Position numbers and translations under genes: made by a program. From JANMDS01 sp031430575 (GTDB lineage Bacteria; Pseudomonadota; Gammaproteobacteria; Burkholderiales; Casimicrobiaceae), in contig JANPBT010000082.1 of the NCBI GenBank assembly GCA_031430575.1, positions 1-63,039 of the forward strand: a DNA stretch of 63,039 bases, in the 5' to 3' direction. Below the pieces are notes generated by a model. The model was not told the DNA's origin. It saw only the letters and a program-made list of their open reading frames with translations, and did not search any database. Shown here in pieces: positions 24,405 to 33,099 of the stretch; the stretch's first letter is position 1; every line of letters begins with the position of its first letter.

Positions 24405-24720
24405 GATCAACTCCTTTTTGACAGAACATTACCGGCTCGTGTCTCGCTAAAGGGCGCAAAAAAGTCTGGCACCAGAAGCGCACAAACCAGAATACAGCAA
24501 TTTAAGTCTACGCTCATTTTCAAACAAAAGTCGCGCGCATTTGCAAAATAATTGGGGGTGCGTTTTCGCGGTAAAGAAGTGAATGCGCGCATCTAATTTA
24601 AGCATCGTTACGCGCTGCATTCAGCGCGATAATCCAAAATACCTGCGGCGCAGAATCGGTACTTTGCAAGCGATATTGCCTAAAAAAGTGTCGATTCTGC
24701 GCCGCAGGTATGGCGCGCGG
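24405..24720. other. gap between two minus-strand genes
   Basis: The region upstream of the SPW gene holds one F-R element and otherwise AT-rich sequence. No gene is visible. Confidence 0.6.
24639..24711. repeat. dispersed palindromic element with compensatory changes
   Basis: F atacctgcggcgcagaatcg and R cgattctgcgccgcaggtat are perfect 20-base complements, although both differ from the usual inner sequence (gattt / aaatc). The paired change argues that the two arms stay matched. Confidence 0.95.
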
Positions 24721-25944
24721 TTACCGGTTACTCAGTCGCCGCCATGCGAGCGCAGTGCAGACCAGAGCGAGCACGATCAGCATCCAACCCGACAGCGTTG
24801 GCACGTTGGTCGCTACGGTTGGAATAGGCGTGGTGTCGGGCAGAATGGTGACTGAAAACGCGCCACTGGCAAGGCCAGCTGCGCCGCCGTCGGCTCGCAC
24901 GTTGAAGTTATAAGTGCCACCGAGCGTGGGCGTGCCAGCAAGCGTGCCGCCGCCACTCAGCGCCAAGCCCGGAGGCAACGCGCCGCTTACAAAAGAGAAT
25001 GTTGCGCCCGATGCCGGATTGGTCGTGAAGGTGAAGGCGTAGGGTGAGTTAACGCGTCCGCCGGGGGGCGAGCCTACCAACGCTAGTGCGGGTGGCGCCT
25101 CTCCGGTAAAGCAGAAAAACAAGCTGGTCGGAGCGATGCCTGCTGAGGCAACGATTCCCATATCGTTGCCGCCGTCTACGTCGTCGCAACCCACGGGCGC
25201 GCCGCTTTGTGTCGGCGTGCCGGCAATGCGAAGTGAAAGCGCAGTGCCTGCAACAGAAGTCGCGATCAGTCCGCTCGGTGTACCCTGCCCAGCATATTGC
25301 AAATCCCACGCTGGAATCGTGCAATAGGCTGCCGCTGGGTAGCGATCGGGCAAGAGCGTCACGGTGGTGTCGTACGCAACGCCCGCGACCGGCACGGGCA
25401 CAAGCCCACGCGAAACTTGCGTAGCAGAAGGGGAGTAAGCGGCTTGGAATCGGGCATTGCCACCGCCGCGCCAAGATAAGCACGCGGCGACATCAAGCGT
25501 GACCCGTAACGTGGGCGCCCAATCGGTGCCGTTTACGGTAACTTCAAAAACCAGATTGCGACTCTCACCAGGGACGGTAGGCGTGCCTGAGAAAAAGACT
25601 GCGGGCGTTATTGCTCCCGAGCCTGCGAAGGTAACGCCTGTTGGCATGGCTTGCGAGCTAGCGGCCAAGCGGTAGCCCGTGTAGGCGGCGCAGCCGACAT
25701 TCTGTGAAGGGACACTAAAGCCAAACGATGGAATTGCAAAATTTGCGGGAATTTGGTTATTGTTGGGAAAATTTGCGATGTTTGGCGCGCCCAAGGCAAA
25801 TGGCCCGCATCCGGGGGCGAAGCCCGCTTGCGCAAACGCGGTTGACGCACCGCAAACGAACACGGCCAACGCGAGGAAAATACGGAAAAATCCAAACTGG
25901 ATGCACCGGAATAGACCTGATATCAACATCGCGTTAGGGTTCAC
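24721..25944 (-). CDS. exported protein with putative Ig-like domain and IPTL-CTERM sorting signal
   Basis: 407 residues; signal peptide ending STAFAQ. A central part has the He_PIG-like segment ALPPGLALSGGGTLAGTPTL. The C-terminus VPTLSGWMLIVLALVCTALA plus basic WRRLSNR is an IPTL-CTERM signal: the PTL motif, one helix, then an Arg cluster. Such proteins are processed by an exosortase and moved to the cell surface. No exosortase gene lies in the window. The role is unknown. Confidence 0.85.
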   Translation of the reverse strand: MNPNAMLISGLFRCIQFGFFRIFLALAVFVCGASTAFAQAGFAPGCGPFALGAPNIANFPNNNQIPANFAIPSFGFSVPSQNVGCAAYTGYRLAASSQAMPTGVTFAGSGAITPAVFFSGTPTVPGESRNLVFEVTVNGTDWAPTLRVTLDVAACLSWRGGGNARFQAAYSPSATQVSRGLVPVPVAGVAYDTTVTLLPDRYPAAAYCTIPAWDLQYAGQGTPSGLIATSVAGTALSLRIAGTPTQSGAPVGCDDVDGGNDMGIVASAGIAPTSLFFCFTGEAPPALALVGSPPGGRVNSPYAFTFTTNPASGATFSFVSGALPPGLALSGGGTLAGTPTLGGTYNFNVRADGGAAGLASGAFSVTILPDTTPIPTVATNVPTLSGWMLIVLALVCTALAWRRLSNR

Positions 25945-26064
25945 TTTGAGTCTCCAGAAAACATAGTTAACGCAACTCTAGCGCATCTAAGGGTAAAAAT
26001 ATATCCCCCGTTTGGGGGATCGTCGGCTTGAGGCACGGTATCACCGCGGCGTCACCACGGGCGT

Positions 26065-26181
26065 ATACGTCCGGCGCAGATGGGGCCGTTCCAAGTGCGA
26101 GCCTAGGGGCTTTCGCGCGACCGTTAGCCGTAACAAATCAAATATGAGTGCTCAAAACAGGCATTTCTGCGCCGCAGGTAT
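26065..26181. repeat. dispersed palindromic element, weak F and strong R
   Basis: R tttctgcgccgcaggtat at 26164-26181 is intact. A possible decayed F, atacgtccggcgcagat, lies at 26065-26081. It sits between the divergent IPTL-CTERM and RNase T2 genes. Confidence 0.7.
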
Positions 26182-26233
26182 GAGGTGCGCGTAGGCAAAT
26201 TGGCGGGTTGCAGTCGCCATTAAACTCTCCGTG

Positions 26234-26989
26234 ATGAAACCAAAACAAATTGCGCGCTTATTGGTCGCCCTCGTCGTTGCGATTTATGGCGCGTGGCAGT
26301 ATCAAAGCGGGCAGCCCGAGCCGGGGCAAAAATCCCAATCTTCAAATCAACAACAGAATCGGCAAGCAAATGGCGCGCGCGAGGGGCAAGGCGGCGGCCA
26401 GAGTCAGCGCGAGAAGTCAAGCCAGCAAGCGGGCGATTTCGATTATTACTTGGTGAGCCTTTCATGGTCGCCCGCTTATTGCAGCACCCATCCGCAAGAC
26501 CGAGCGCAATGCGGTGGGCGGGGTTTCGGCTTCATCTTGCACGGCTTGTGGCCACAAAAATCGGCGGGTGGTTGGCCAGAAAATTGCCCGGCAACGAGTG
26601 AGCCGAGTAGCGCCATAGTCGAAAAAACCATGGCGTTTATGCCAAGCAAAAAATTAATTAATCACGAATGGAGCAAGCACGGAACTTGCACAGGGCTCAC
26701 CGGTGATCAATATCTTCAACTGGCGGATCAAGCATTTTCGTCAATCAAAATACCTGCTGTATTTCAAGCGCCGGCTACAACGACTGAAATGTCCACCACC
26801 CAAATCATCACCGCTTTCACGCAAGCCAACGCCAACCTAACCGAAGAGAGCTTGAGCCTGCGCTGCTCAAAAGGCGAGCTCGAAGAAGTGCGCGTCTGTG
26901 TCGATTTAACGTTGAAGCCCGCCGCCTGCGGCAAAGGCATCCGCACCCAATGCGGCAAAGCGCCGGTGCAAGTGCGGGCGATGCGTTAG
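26234..26989 (+). CDS. RNase T2-family ribonuclease
   Basis: 251 residues from ATG 26234 (GTG 26231 also possible). An N-terminal membrane or signal segment (ARLLVALVVAIYGAW) is followed by a Gln/Asn/Gly/Ser-rich linker of about 45 residues, then the T2 domain. Both catalytic boxes are present: FILHGLWP and HEWSKHGTC. Cysteines fit the usual disulfides. The enzyme cleaves single-stranded RNA in the periplasm through 2',3'-cyclic intermediates. Stands alone. Confidence 0.9.
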   Translation: MKPKQIARLLVALVVAIYGAWQYQSGQPEPGQKSQSSNQQQNRQANGAREGQGGGQSQREKSSQQAGDFDYYLVSLSWSPAYCSTHPQDRAQCGGRGFGFILHGLWPQKSAGGWPENCPATSEPSSAIVEKTMAFMPSKKLINHEWSKHGTCTGLTGDQYLQLADQAFSSIKIPAVFQAPATTTEMSTTQIITAFTQANANLTEESLSLRCSKGELEEVRVCVDLTLKPAACGKGIRTQCGKAPVQVRAMR

Positions 26990-27055
26990 GGGCGCAGCGC
27001 TGACCTAGTCTCTGCCCACTTTCTGAGTGGCAAGCGTGGAGTGCGTTGCGCAGCT

Positions 27056-28654
27056 TCAGCCATTAAAGTCGCCATGAAAATTGCCGTGAAATCCGAGTGG
27101 TAGTCCATACGGAAGCCAAGCACGCGCCACCGGCCCGGCATTCAGATTGCCGGCTTCAAAAATGCTGACGCAAGAACGGCCTGATTTTTTGTCGAATGCA
27201 GTTCCGATGATCCAGCTTTCTAATTCTGTGTGCGTCGTCGGCGTGGCAAGACTTTGCGCGACAAAAATGTGCTCCTCGGGCATGAAGTCTTGCCCGTATT
27301 CGTAGCGCTGGGTTTTGCCGCTCTGGGTATCGAAAAGCTCAATGCCGTCAAACTGGATCGAACGGTGATCTGCGCTGGTATTTTTCCAGCTTGCAGTGGT
27401 CAGTAAGTATCGATTTTCAGCGCCAATTAGTGCAGGGTGGATGCGGGGAAATTCAACGCCGCGCGTGCTCATGCGCTCGCTTTTAACTTGATTGCTCGAC
27501 CAGTTAAAGCGCGCGACCTTCAGCACGGACTCCCGCGCGGGCGAAAATTCGCCCCGCATGATCTCGACTGCAGTGCCACCTAAAAAATCGTTTGCGACCG
27601 CCCCGACGTAGGTCAGAATGATTTCGTCCCCGCGCTCGTAGGCATTGCCAACGTGAAAAATCATCTCGCTCGGGAGCTCAAAAATTTTCGCTTGTGAAAT
27701 ATCGTCTTTGCGCCCGATCCACACGCGTAACGGCTCGTTGGGTGTTGTTGTCAACACATCGCGGCCTGTTTTGCCTTTTTCGATTTGATCCCAATGAATG
27801 ACGACCGGCGGTATCGGGACTACGATAAACCGCTCGGTTACGGCCATATCGTGAATCATGCCGCCAGTGCGGCGTGGATCAAAATTTAGCTTGGCGGTTT
27901 GAGCTTTGGCTAACCTGCCTTTGGCATCAATATGGTAAGTCAGCATGGTGTTTCGGGCGCTACCGATATTCCATAAATTGCCTTGCGGATCGCGCTTCGG
28001 ATGGGCAGAAAATGGCATCTGCTCCCAACCACTTTGCCACGCTATTGGCCCTTTCGTTTCTAAAGTGTCGCGGTCAAGCTCAAATGCCGAGCCCCCCTCC
28101 CAAAGTGCGAGCACTTTTCCAGCGTGCTCGATCGCATTGGTATTGGCCACATTCATGCTATCAGGGCCTGTAATGCGCTCGCTGGGTTTTATCGCGCTGC
28201 CAAAAGCGGGCAGTAGAAATTTTCCTGCAAACTCCTCTTTTTTGAACTTTGAAGTTTGCACAAAGCGCCCGCGATGACTGACTGAATTTCCACTAAAGTT
28301 AAATTGCTGCACCATGCCATCACCGGCGAACCAATGCTGATAGCGCTGGTCACCCCGCTCAAAAAGGGCAGGGCCGTTGCGATAAAAACGCCCTTTCAAA
28401 AGTGGCGGTAGTTTGCCTTCGATGACTAAGTTATCACAGCTCAAATCTGCGCTCACGCCCGCGAAAGGCGTTAAAGAATTATCGCTTTTTAAAGCGCGTG
28501 CGAATTGCATTTTGAAATCGGTCGGGCTACCCGTAGTCGCGGTTGCATGTGCGATTTGGCTCAACCACATCGCGCCTAGATGTGAGGCGACGACTGCACC
28601 GGCGCAGTGGGTTGAGCGCTTTAAAAATTGACGACGACTATTAGCGTTTTTCAT
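27056..28654 (-). CDS. carotenoid oxygenase-family protein with Tat signal
   Basis: 532 residues. The start carries a twin-arginine signal (SRRQFLKRS, then a weakly hydrophobic stretch ending IAHATA), so export of a folded metalloprotein is likely. The core matches carotenoid cleavage dioxygenases: LKGRFYRNGPALFERG, YQHWFAGDGMVQQF and the four Fe-binding His regions SAHPKRDP, MIHDMAVTE, MIFHVGNAYE and GFHGNFHGDF. It may cleave apocarotenoids or lignin-like stilbenes; the substrate is unknown. Cotranscribed with the DUF2141 gene 7 bases upstream. Confidence 0.9.
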   Translation of the reverse strand: MKNANSRRQFLKRSTHCAGAVVASHLGAMWLSQIAHATATTGSPTDFKMQFARALKSDNSLTPFAGVSADLSCDNLVIEGKLPPLLKGRFYRNGPALFERGDQRYQHWFAGDGMVQQFNFSGNSVSHRGRFVQTSKFKKEEFAGKFLLPAFGSAIKPSERITGPDSMNVANTNAIEHAGKVLALWEGGSAFELDRDTLETKGPIAWQSGWEQMPFSAHPKRDPQGNLWNIGSARNTMLTYHIDAKGRLAKAQTAKLNFDPRRTGGMIHDMAVTERFIVVPIPPVVIHWDQIEKGKTGRDVLTTTPNEPLRVWIGRKDDISQAKIFELPSEMIFHVGNAYERGDEIILTYVGAVANDFLGGTAVEIMRGEFSPARESVLKVARFNWSSNQVKSERMSTRGVEFPRIHPALIGAENRYLLTTASWKNTSADHRSIQFDGIELFDTQSGKTQRYEYGQDFMPEEHIFVAQSLATPTTHTELESWIIGTAFDKKSGRSCVSIFEAGNLNAGPVARAWLPYGLPLGFHGNFHGDFNG

Positions 28655-28661
28655 TTGAATC

Positions 28662-29117
28662 TCACATTTTTACGATGATGATTGACGTCGCATCAAACTT
28701 GACGCGCGTGGTTTGCCAAGTGGGCGCCGAAAACATGGGTGGCGATCCCGATGCGCCGTACGGTTCGTTTGGAATGCCTAGGGGGTTTGCATCGAGCTTG
28801 CCGTTTTCATTCAGGTCTTGATAGCTCGTGAAAGCAATCTCGTCGGTCTTCACATCGCAAAGCGGGAATTGCATCGAGGTTTCGACGACTTTCGCGCGCA
28901 TCTGCCAAAGCGCTTTTTTTGAAAAAGTTTCCTCTGAACTGTAGGCCGCGATATATAAAACGCCTTGACCAGATGTAAGCCCTTCAACGATCACCATTGG
29001 GCAGGCAGGCGCGCTTGCCGCCGGGGTCGTTTGCGCAATTAAATGGCTCGTGGCGATCATCCCGAATATTGATAATGCGATGGCAGCGCTTGCGTTAACG
29101 ACGTGTAAATTTTTCAT
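28662..29117 (-). CDS. DUF2141-family exported protein
   Basis: 151 residues; signal peptide with h-region AIALSIFGMIATSHLIA. The DUF2141 pattern is clear: VLYIAAYSSEETF, then AFTSYQDLNENGKLDANPLG followed by PNEPYGAS. The family is often found near carotenoid-pathway genes, consistent with the carotenoid oxygenase directly downstream. Biochemical role unknown. Confidence 0.88.
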   Translation of the reverse strand: MKNLHVVNASAAIALSIFGMIATSHLIAQTTPAASAPACPMVIVEGLTSGQGVLYIAAYSSEETFSKKALWQMRAKVVETSMQFPLCDVKTDEIAFTSYQDLNENGKLDANPLGIPNEPYGASGSPPMFSAPTWQTTRVKFDATSIIIVKM

Positions 29118-29327
29118 CGAAATACTCCGGTAGGCTTACGAAGGCTCTACTGTGGCGTACTTTTTGCGCGGCGTGTAATCGAATCGACGAAACGCAAGGC
29201 GGCGTCGCCAATCGCTTGTGGCATTCGCCAAGTGGAGCGTGTTTAAATTTGCGTATGCGGTTCGTCGCGTAGACACCCGTCGTTAACTAAAGCAAAATCT
29301 AAAAATCGAACACCACGAAAAATATAT

Positions 29328-29384
29328 ATGTACCTAGTTTTAAAAATAGTTGTTTTGGTTGCGTTTGCCATAGTTTAAAACGCG
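29328..29384 (+). pseudogene. signal-peptide segment separated by an in-frame TAA
   Basis: Nineteen codons including the TAA, in frame with the following gene. Upstream aaatatat is AT-rich; no good ribosome site is visible. Confidence 0.6.
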
Positions 29385-30194
29385 GTGTGCGCTCAGGCGA
29401 GAATCACTGCTGTTGACGAAGAGCTGTCTACGATGACAGAGACGCCGGCGGGCGATGCTTTATTGCCAGATAGCCACGTCATATTTGCCGCACCGAAAGG
29501 GCAGTCTTCAATTTTTGGCGGGGTGCTCGGAATCGTTGGCGGCGGGATCGGCGGACTCATTGGAAGTGCGATTGACAATGCGCGCGCGCAGTCAGCCGCA
29601 AAAGAGGGGGCAGGAGACTCGATCAATCAGTTGAAAATAAAGTGGTTCAACGAAATGAACGCGGCCCTGAAATTGGTAGGAGAAAAAAATCCAAAATTTA
29701 GGGTAGAAATGGGAACGGTTGAGGATCCCGGTATTAAGGTTCGTGTGTATGCGCGGATGACACCAGCAAAACCGGAGGGGCATTACTCGGCCTCGTTGGT
29801 TGCTCGGACTCGGCAAAGAGACCCTGTTACTGAAAAGGAATCCAATCGTAACTACTTTTATTTCGGGGTGGAGGCTCGACCCATTGCTGGGGATGGGGGA
29901 TGGGCATCGATAGGCGATTCATCTTTGCGAGCAGCGACCGCTATTGGCGTGGATCGCCTCGCTGAGGCAATTGCTAAGGACGCCAACGGCGCTTATAAAG
30001 ACCAGTACGCTTCCGAAAATTTAAAGAAAGTGACTTGGAAATTTAAGGATCTTGATCAACCTATATCTATTTTTGTGATCGAAGAGACAGATGCAACGAT
30101 AATCGCCTTCCCCGTAAACAGAGACAAGGCTTCAAAGTTTGCAGTTTTGGTATACGAGAAAAGTTGGATTGAAAAGCGTGTTGGTGCAAATTAG
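29385..30194 (+). CDS. unknown protein with glycine zipper; signal peptide cut by a stop codon
   Basis: The open frame starts at GTG 29385, but the same frame upstream begins ATG at 29328 with MYLVLKIVVLVAFAIV, then TAA (29376-29378), then NAVCAQARITA. Without the stop this would be an ordinary signal peptide. The rest has a glycine zipper (FGGVLGIVGGGIGGLIGSAI) and no recognised family. It is probably a recent nonsense allele, or a sequencing error, rather than a cytoplasmic protein. AT-richer than its neighbours. Confidence 0.6.
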   Translation: MCAQARITAVDEELSTMTETPAGDALLPDSHVIFAAPKGQSSIFGGVLGIVGGGIGGLIGSAIDNARAQSAAKEGAGDSINQLKIKWFNEMNAALKLVGEKNPKFRVEMGTVEDPGIKVRVYARMTPAKPEGHYSASLVARTRQRDPVTEKESNRNYFYFGVEARPIAGDGGWASIGDSSLRAATAIGVDRLAEAIAKDANGAYKDQYASENLKKVTWKFKDLDQPISIFVIEETDATIIAFPVNRDKASKFAVLVYEKSWIEKRVGAN

Positions 30195-30302
30195 CCGTGA
30201 GTTTTCCTGGAAAGCACACTGTCCAGATTATTTGCTAGACCGCTTAGAACGAGGTGAAGTGACACTTTACCCGCGCTTTCTCAAAAATGTTGCACACAAT
30301 TC

Positions 30303-30320
30303 AATCTGCGCCGCAGGTAA
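30303..30320 (-). repeat. dispersed palindromic element, lone R arm
   Basis: aatctgcgccgcaggtaa, two bases beyond the tex stop, between convergent genes. Confidence 0.85.
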
Positions 30321-30322
30321 CC

Positions 30323-32713
30323 CTACTTTTTGAGCGACGCAAATGCTGCAGCCATCGCGGAGGCTGGCGCAGGTGCGCTGGGGCGGGCGGTTGTTGGCAT
30401 GCGATTACGGGGCGCGCTGCGGTCGTTGGGCTTGCTGCTTTGGAGGGTATTGCTCGCCGAGCCCGTGGGGGCATCGAGGCGCATGGTCATGGCGATACGT
30501 TTTCGCTGCACGTCAACTTCCAGCACTTTTACCTTTACGATGTCCCCGGCTTTCACCACATCTTTGGGGTCTTTAACAAATTTTTGTGCGAGCTGAGAAA
30601 TGTGCACCAATCCATCTTGATGGGCACCAATATCGACGAACGCGCCAAACGCAACAACGTTGGTCACTGTGCCCTCGAGGATCATGCCTTCGACCAAATC
30701 TTTGATGTCGTTCACGCCTTCATTAAAGCGCGCGGCTTTGAACTCGGGGCGCGGATCGCGGCCCGGCTTTTCAAGCTCGGCGAGCACATCGCGCACGGTG
30801 ATTTCCCCAAAGCCGAGAGATGCAAAGTCGCTCGGCTTGATCTGCGCTAAAAGATCGCGTTGCCCGATCAACTCGGCAATCGGTTTTTTAGCGCGCGCCA
30901 AAATGGCCTCGACCAGCGGGTAGCTCTCGGGGTGGACTGATGAGCCGTCGAGCGGGTTTGTGCCGCCGGTGACGCGCAAAAAGCCTGCGGCCTGCTCGAA
31001 TGTTTTCGGCCCGATGCTGCTCACTTTTTTGATGGCATCCCGATTAGCGAACGCGCCATTTTGCTCACGATATTCGACGATCGCGCGGGCATTGTTTGCG
31101 CTCAATCCTGCCACGCGCGTGAGCAGCGGCGCAGAGGCGAGATTGACATCAACGCCAACGCCATTGACGCAGTCTTCGACCACGGCATCAAGCTTTTGGG
31201 CAAGTTGCGTTTGATTAATATCATGCTGATATTGACCTACGCCGATACTCTTTGGATCAATTTTGACTAATTCGGCCAGTGGGTCTTGCAAGCGCCGCGC
31301 GATGCTCACTGCGCCGCGCAGGCTCACGTCGATCGTGGGCAACTCTTGCGAGGCAAATTCGCTCGCAGAATAAACCGATGCACCCGCTTCGCTCACCACG
31401 ACTTTGATGATCCCTCGCAAAGGGCGTTGCAGGTTATGGTCGCTGGAATCGGGACATTTCGCAGGCGGGCCAGCATCGATACCTGTGGCGCAGATTTTGA
31501 TTAAATCTGCCGCCAGCGCGTCGGTTTCGCGCGAAGCAGTGCCGTTGCCAATCGCGATGAGTTGCACCTGATGTTTTTTTGCGAGCAGCGCGAGCGTATG
31601 GAGCGCGCCATCCCAATCGCGGCGGGGCTCGTGCGGGTAGACCGTGCTGGTATCGACGACTTTGCCCGTGGCATCAACGACGGCGACTTTCACGCCCGTG
31701 CGAATGCCGGGATCGAGCCCCATAATGGCTTTTGCGCCTGCGGGTGCGGCGAGGAGCACATCGCGCACGTTATCGCCAAAGACTTTGATGGCGACGACTT
31801 CGGCATTTTCGCGCAGCTTGGCGAAGAGATCGCGCTCCATGCTGCCCGAGAGCTTGACCCGCCACATCCAGCTCACGCAGCGATTGAGCCAATCATCGGC
31901 CGCGCGGCCTTGATGCACAAACCCTACCGAGCGGGCGATCATGCGCTCGCAGTGCGTGGGCGTGCCCGCAGGCAGGGGCATTTTGGGCTCAGGCTGAATG
32001 AGTTTGATGGAAAGCATTTCTGCCAACCAACCCCGAAAGACAGCCAAAGCCCGATGCGAAGGCACGCCGCCGATAGGCTCGCGGTAGTCAAAGTAATCAC
32101 GGTATTTCTCGCCTGCCGCTTCTTTGCCTTCGACGACCGTTGCAATCAATTCACCATTTGCCCAAAGCCATTCTCGCATCGCGCCAACGAGCGCTGCGTC
32201 TTCGCTCCAGCGTTCGCTCAAAATATCGCGCGCACCATCCAAGCAGGCTTTGGCATCGGCAAAACCCGCCTCAGCATTCAGAAAATTTGCCGCTTCGGCC
32301 TCAGGAGCGCGGGTGGGGTCTTGATGCAGCGCATCGGCTAAGGGCTCTAGCCCTGCTTCACGCGCAATTTGGGCTTTAGTGCGGCGCTTAACTTTATAGG
32401 GCGCGTAGAGATCTTCCAACGTTTGTTTGGTGTCCGCGGTATCGAGCAGCGCGGCAAGCGCGTCGGTCATCTTGCCTTGCTCGGCAATCGTTGCGATGAT
32501 CGATGCGCGCCGTTCGTCGAGCTCGCGCAAGTAGACCAAGCGCTCAGCCAACGCACGCAGCTGAATATCGTCCAAATTATCTGTCGCCTCTTTGCGATAG
32601 CGCGCGATAAACGGCACCGTTGCGCCGCCATCAAGCAGCTCGACGGCCGCTTTCGCTTGCGCAATCTGAATGGAAAGTTCTTTCGAGAGTCGTTGCAGTA
32701 GTGGTTGGGGCAT
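30323..32713 (-). CDS. tex: Tex family RNA-binding transcription accessory protein
   Basis: 796 residues with the full Tex plan: N-terminal helical domain (ATVPFIARYRKEATDNL), YqgF-like core (IMGLDPGIRTGVKVAVVD and AIGNGTASRETD), helix-hairpin-helix section (VNLASAPLLTRVAGL, GPKTFEQAAGFLRV) and C-terminal S1 domain (GMILEGTVTNVVAFGAFVDIG). Between LAADLI and KVVVSEAGASVYSASE the family has about ten residues. Here there are roughly 33, including ICATGID encoded by an arm of the dispersed repeat, so about 23-25 residues appear to have been inserted in frame. Tex affects transcription and stress tolerance. Confidence 0.95.
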   Translation of the reverse strand: MPQPLLQRLSKELSIQIAQAKAAVELLDGGATVPFIARYRKEATDNLDDIQLRALAERLVYLRELDERRASIIATIAEQGKMTDALAALLDTADTKQTLEDLYAPYKVKRRTKAQIAREAGLEPLADALHQDPTRAPEAEAANFLNAEAGFADAKACLDGARDILSERWSEDAALVGAMREWLWANGELIATVVEGKEAAGEKYRDYFDYREPIGGVPSHRALAVFRGWLAEMLSIKLIQPEPKMPLPAGTPTHCERMIARSVGFVHQGRAADDWLNRCVSWMWRVKLSGSMERDLFAKLRENAEVVAIKVFGDNVRDVLLAAPAGAKAIMGLDPGIRTGVKVAVVDATGKVVDTSTVYPHEPRRDWDGALHTLALLAKKHQVQLIAIGNGTASRETDALAADLIKICATGIDAGPPAKCPDSSDHNLQRPLRGIIKVVVSEAGASVYSASEFASQELPTIDVSLRGAVSIARRLQDPLAELVKIDPKSIGVGQYQHDINQTQLAQKLDAVVEDCVNGVGVDVNLASAPLLTRVAGLSANNARAIVEYREQNGAFANRDAIKKVSSIGPKTFEQAAGFLRVTGGTNPLDGSSVHPESYPLVEAILARAKKPIAELIGQRDLLAQIKPSDFASLGFGEITVRDVLAELEKPGRDPRPEFKAARFNEGVNDIKDLVEGMILEGTVTNVVAFGAFVDIGAHQDGLVHISQLAQKFVKDPKDVVKAGDIVKVKVLEVDVQRKRIAMTMRLDAPTGSASNTLQSSKPNDRSAPRNRMPTTARPSAPAPASAMAAAFASLKK
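31479..31511. repeat. dispersed palindromic element inside tex, F arm and truncated R arm
   Basis: F atacctgtggcgcagattt (one mismatch) at 31479-31497 is followed after five bases by the start of R (aaatctgc, 31503-31510). The element is contained in the extra segment of Tex. Confidence 0.85.
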
Positions 32714-33099
32714 TGAAAATGTGGGTGTTGAATGAAGTCAAAGATCGAAATCGTGGCGATTGCGCGCACCCGCACAACCAACGAGAGGCGGATTATGAGC
32801 GCCTTTATGCGTTTTATGAAACGGCAGACCTGTGCTAAACGGGCGCGGCACGATGGCGCGCTTGGCATACCTGCGGCGCAGATAGGCCTCTTTTCTACGC
32901 TTAAAAAGGGTGAAATCTGCGCTGCAGGTAATGATCGCGGCGGCGTGGCGCGTGCGTTGCGGCTGCGCCGCGCTGATTTAGAGCCGTGGCGTGGCCGATC
33001 AAATTTCTAAAGTTACAGCGAAAGTAAACGTTCGCAAGACTTGATTGCACCGCGTAAGTTTTCGTTTTCGATTCGCTACACTGTGGGCTAACCGATTGA
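32714..33099. other. gap between divergent tex and mrp/apbC
   Basis: It holds one F-R repeat. A 92-codon frame at 32735-33010 runs through the repeat and has no family resemblance; not called. Confidence 0.6.
32867..32931. repeat. dispersed palindromic element, F-spacer-R
   Basis: F atacctgcggcgcagata at 32867-32884 and R aaatctgcgctgcaggtaa at 32913-32931 (one mismatch); T-rich after F, A-rich before R. Confidence 0.92.
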
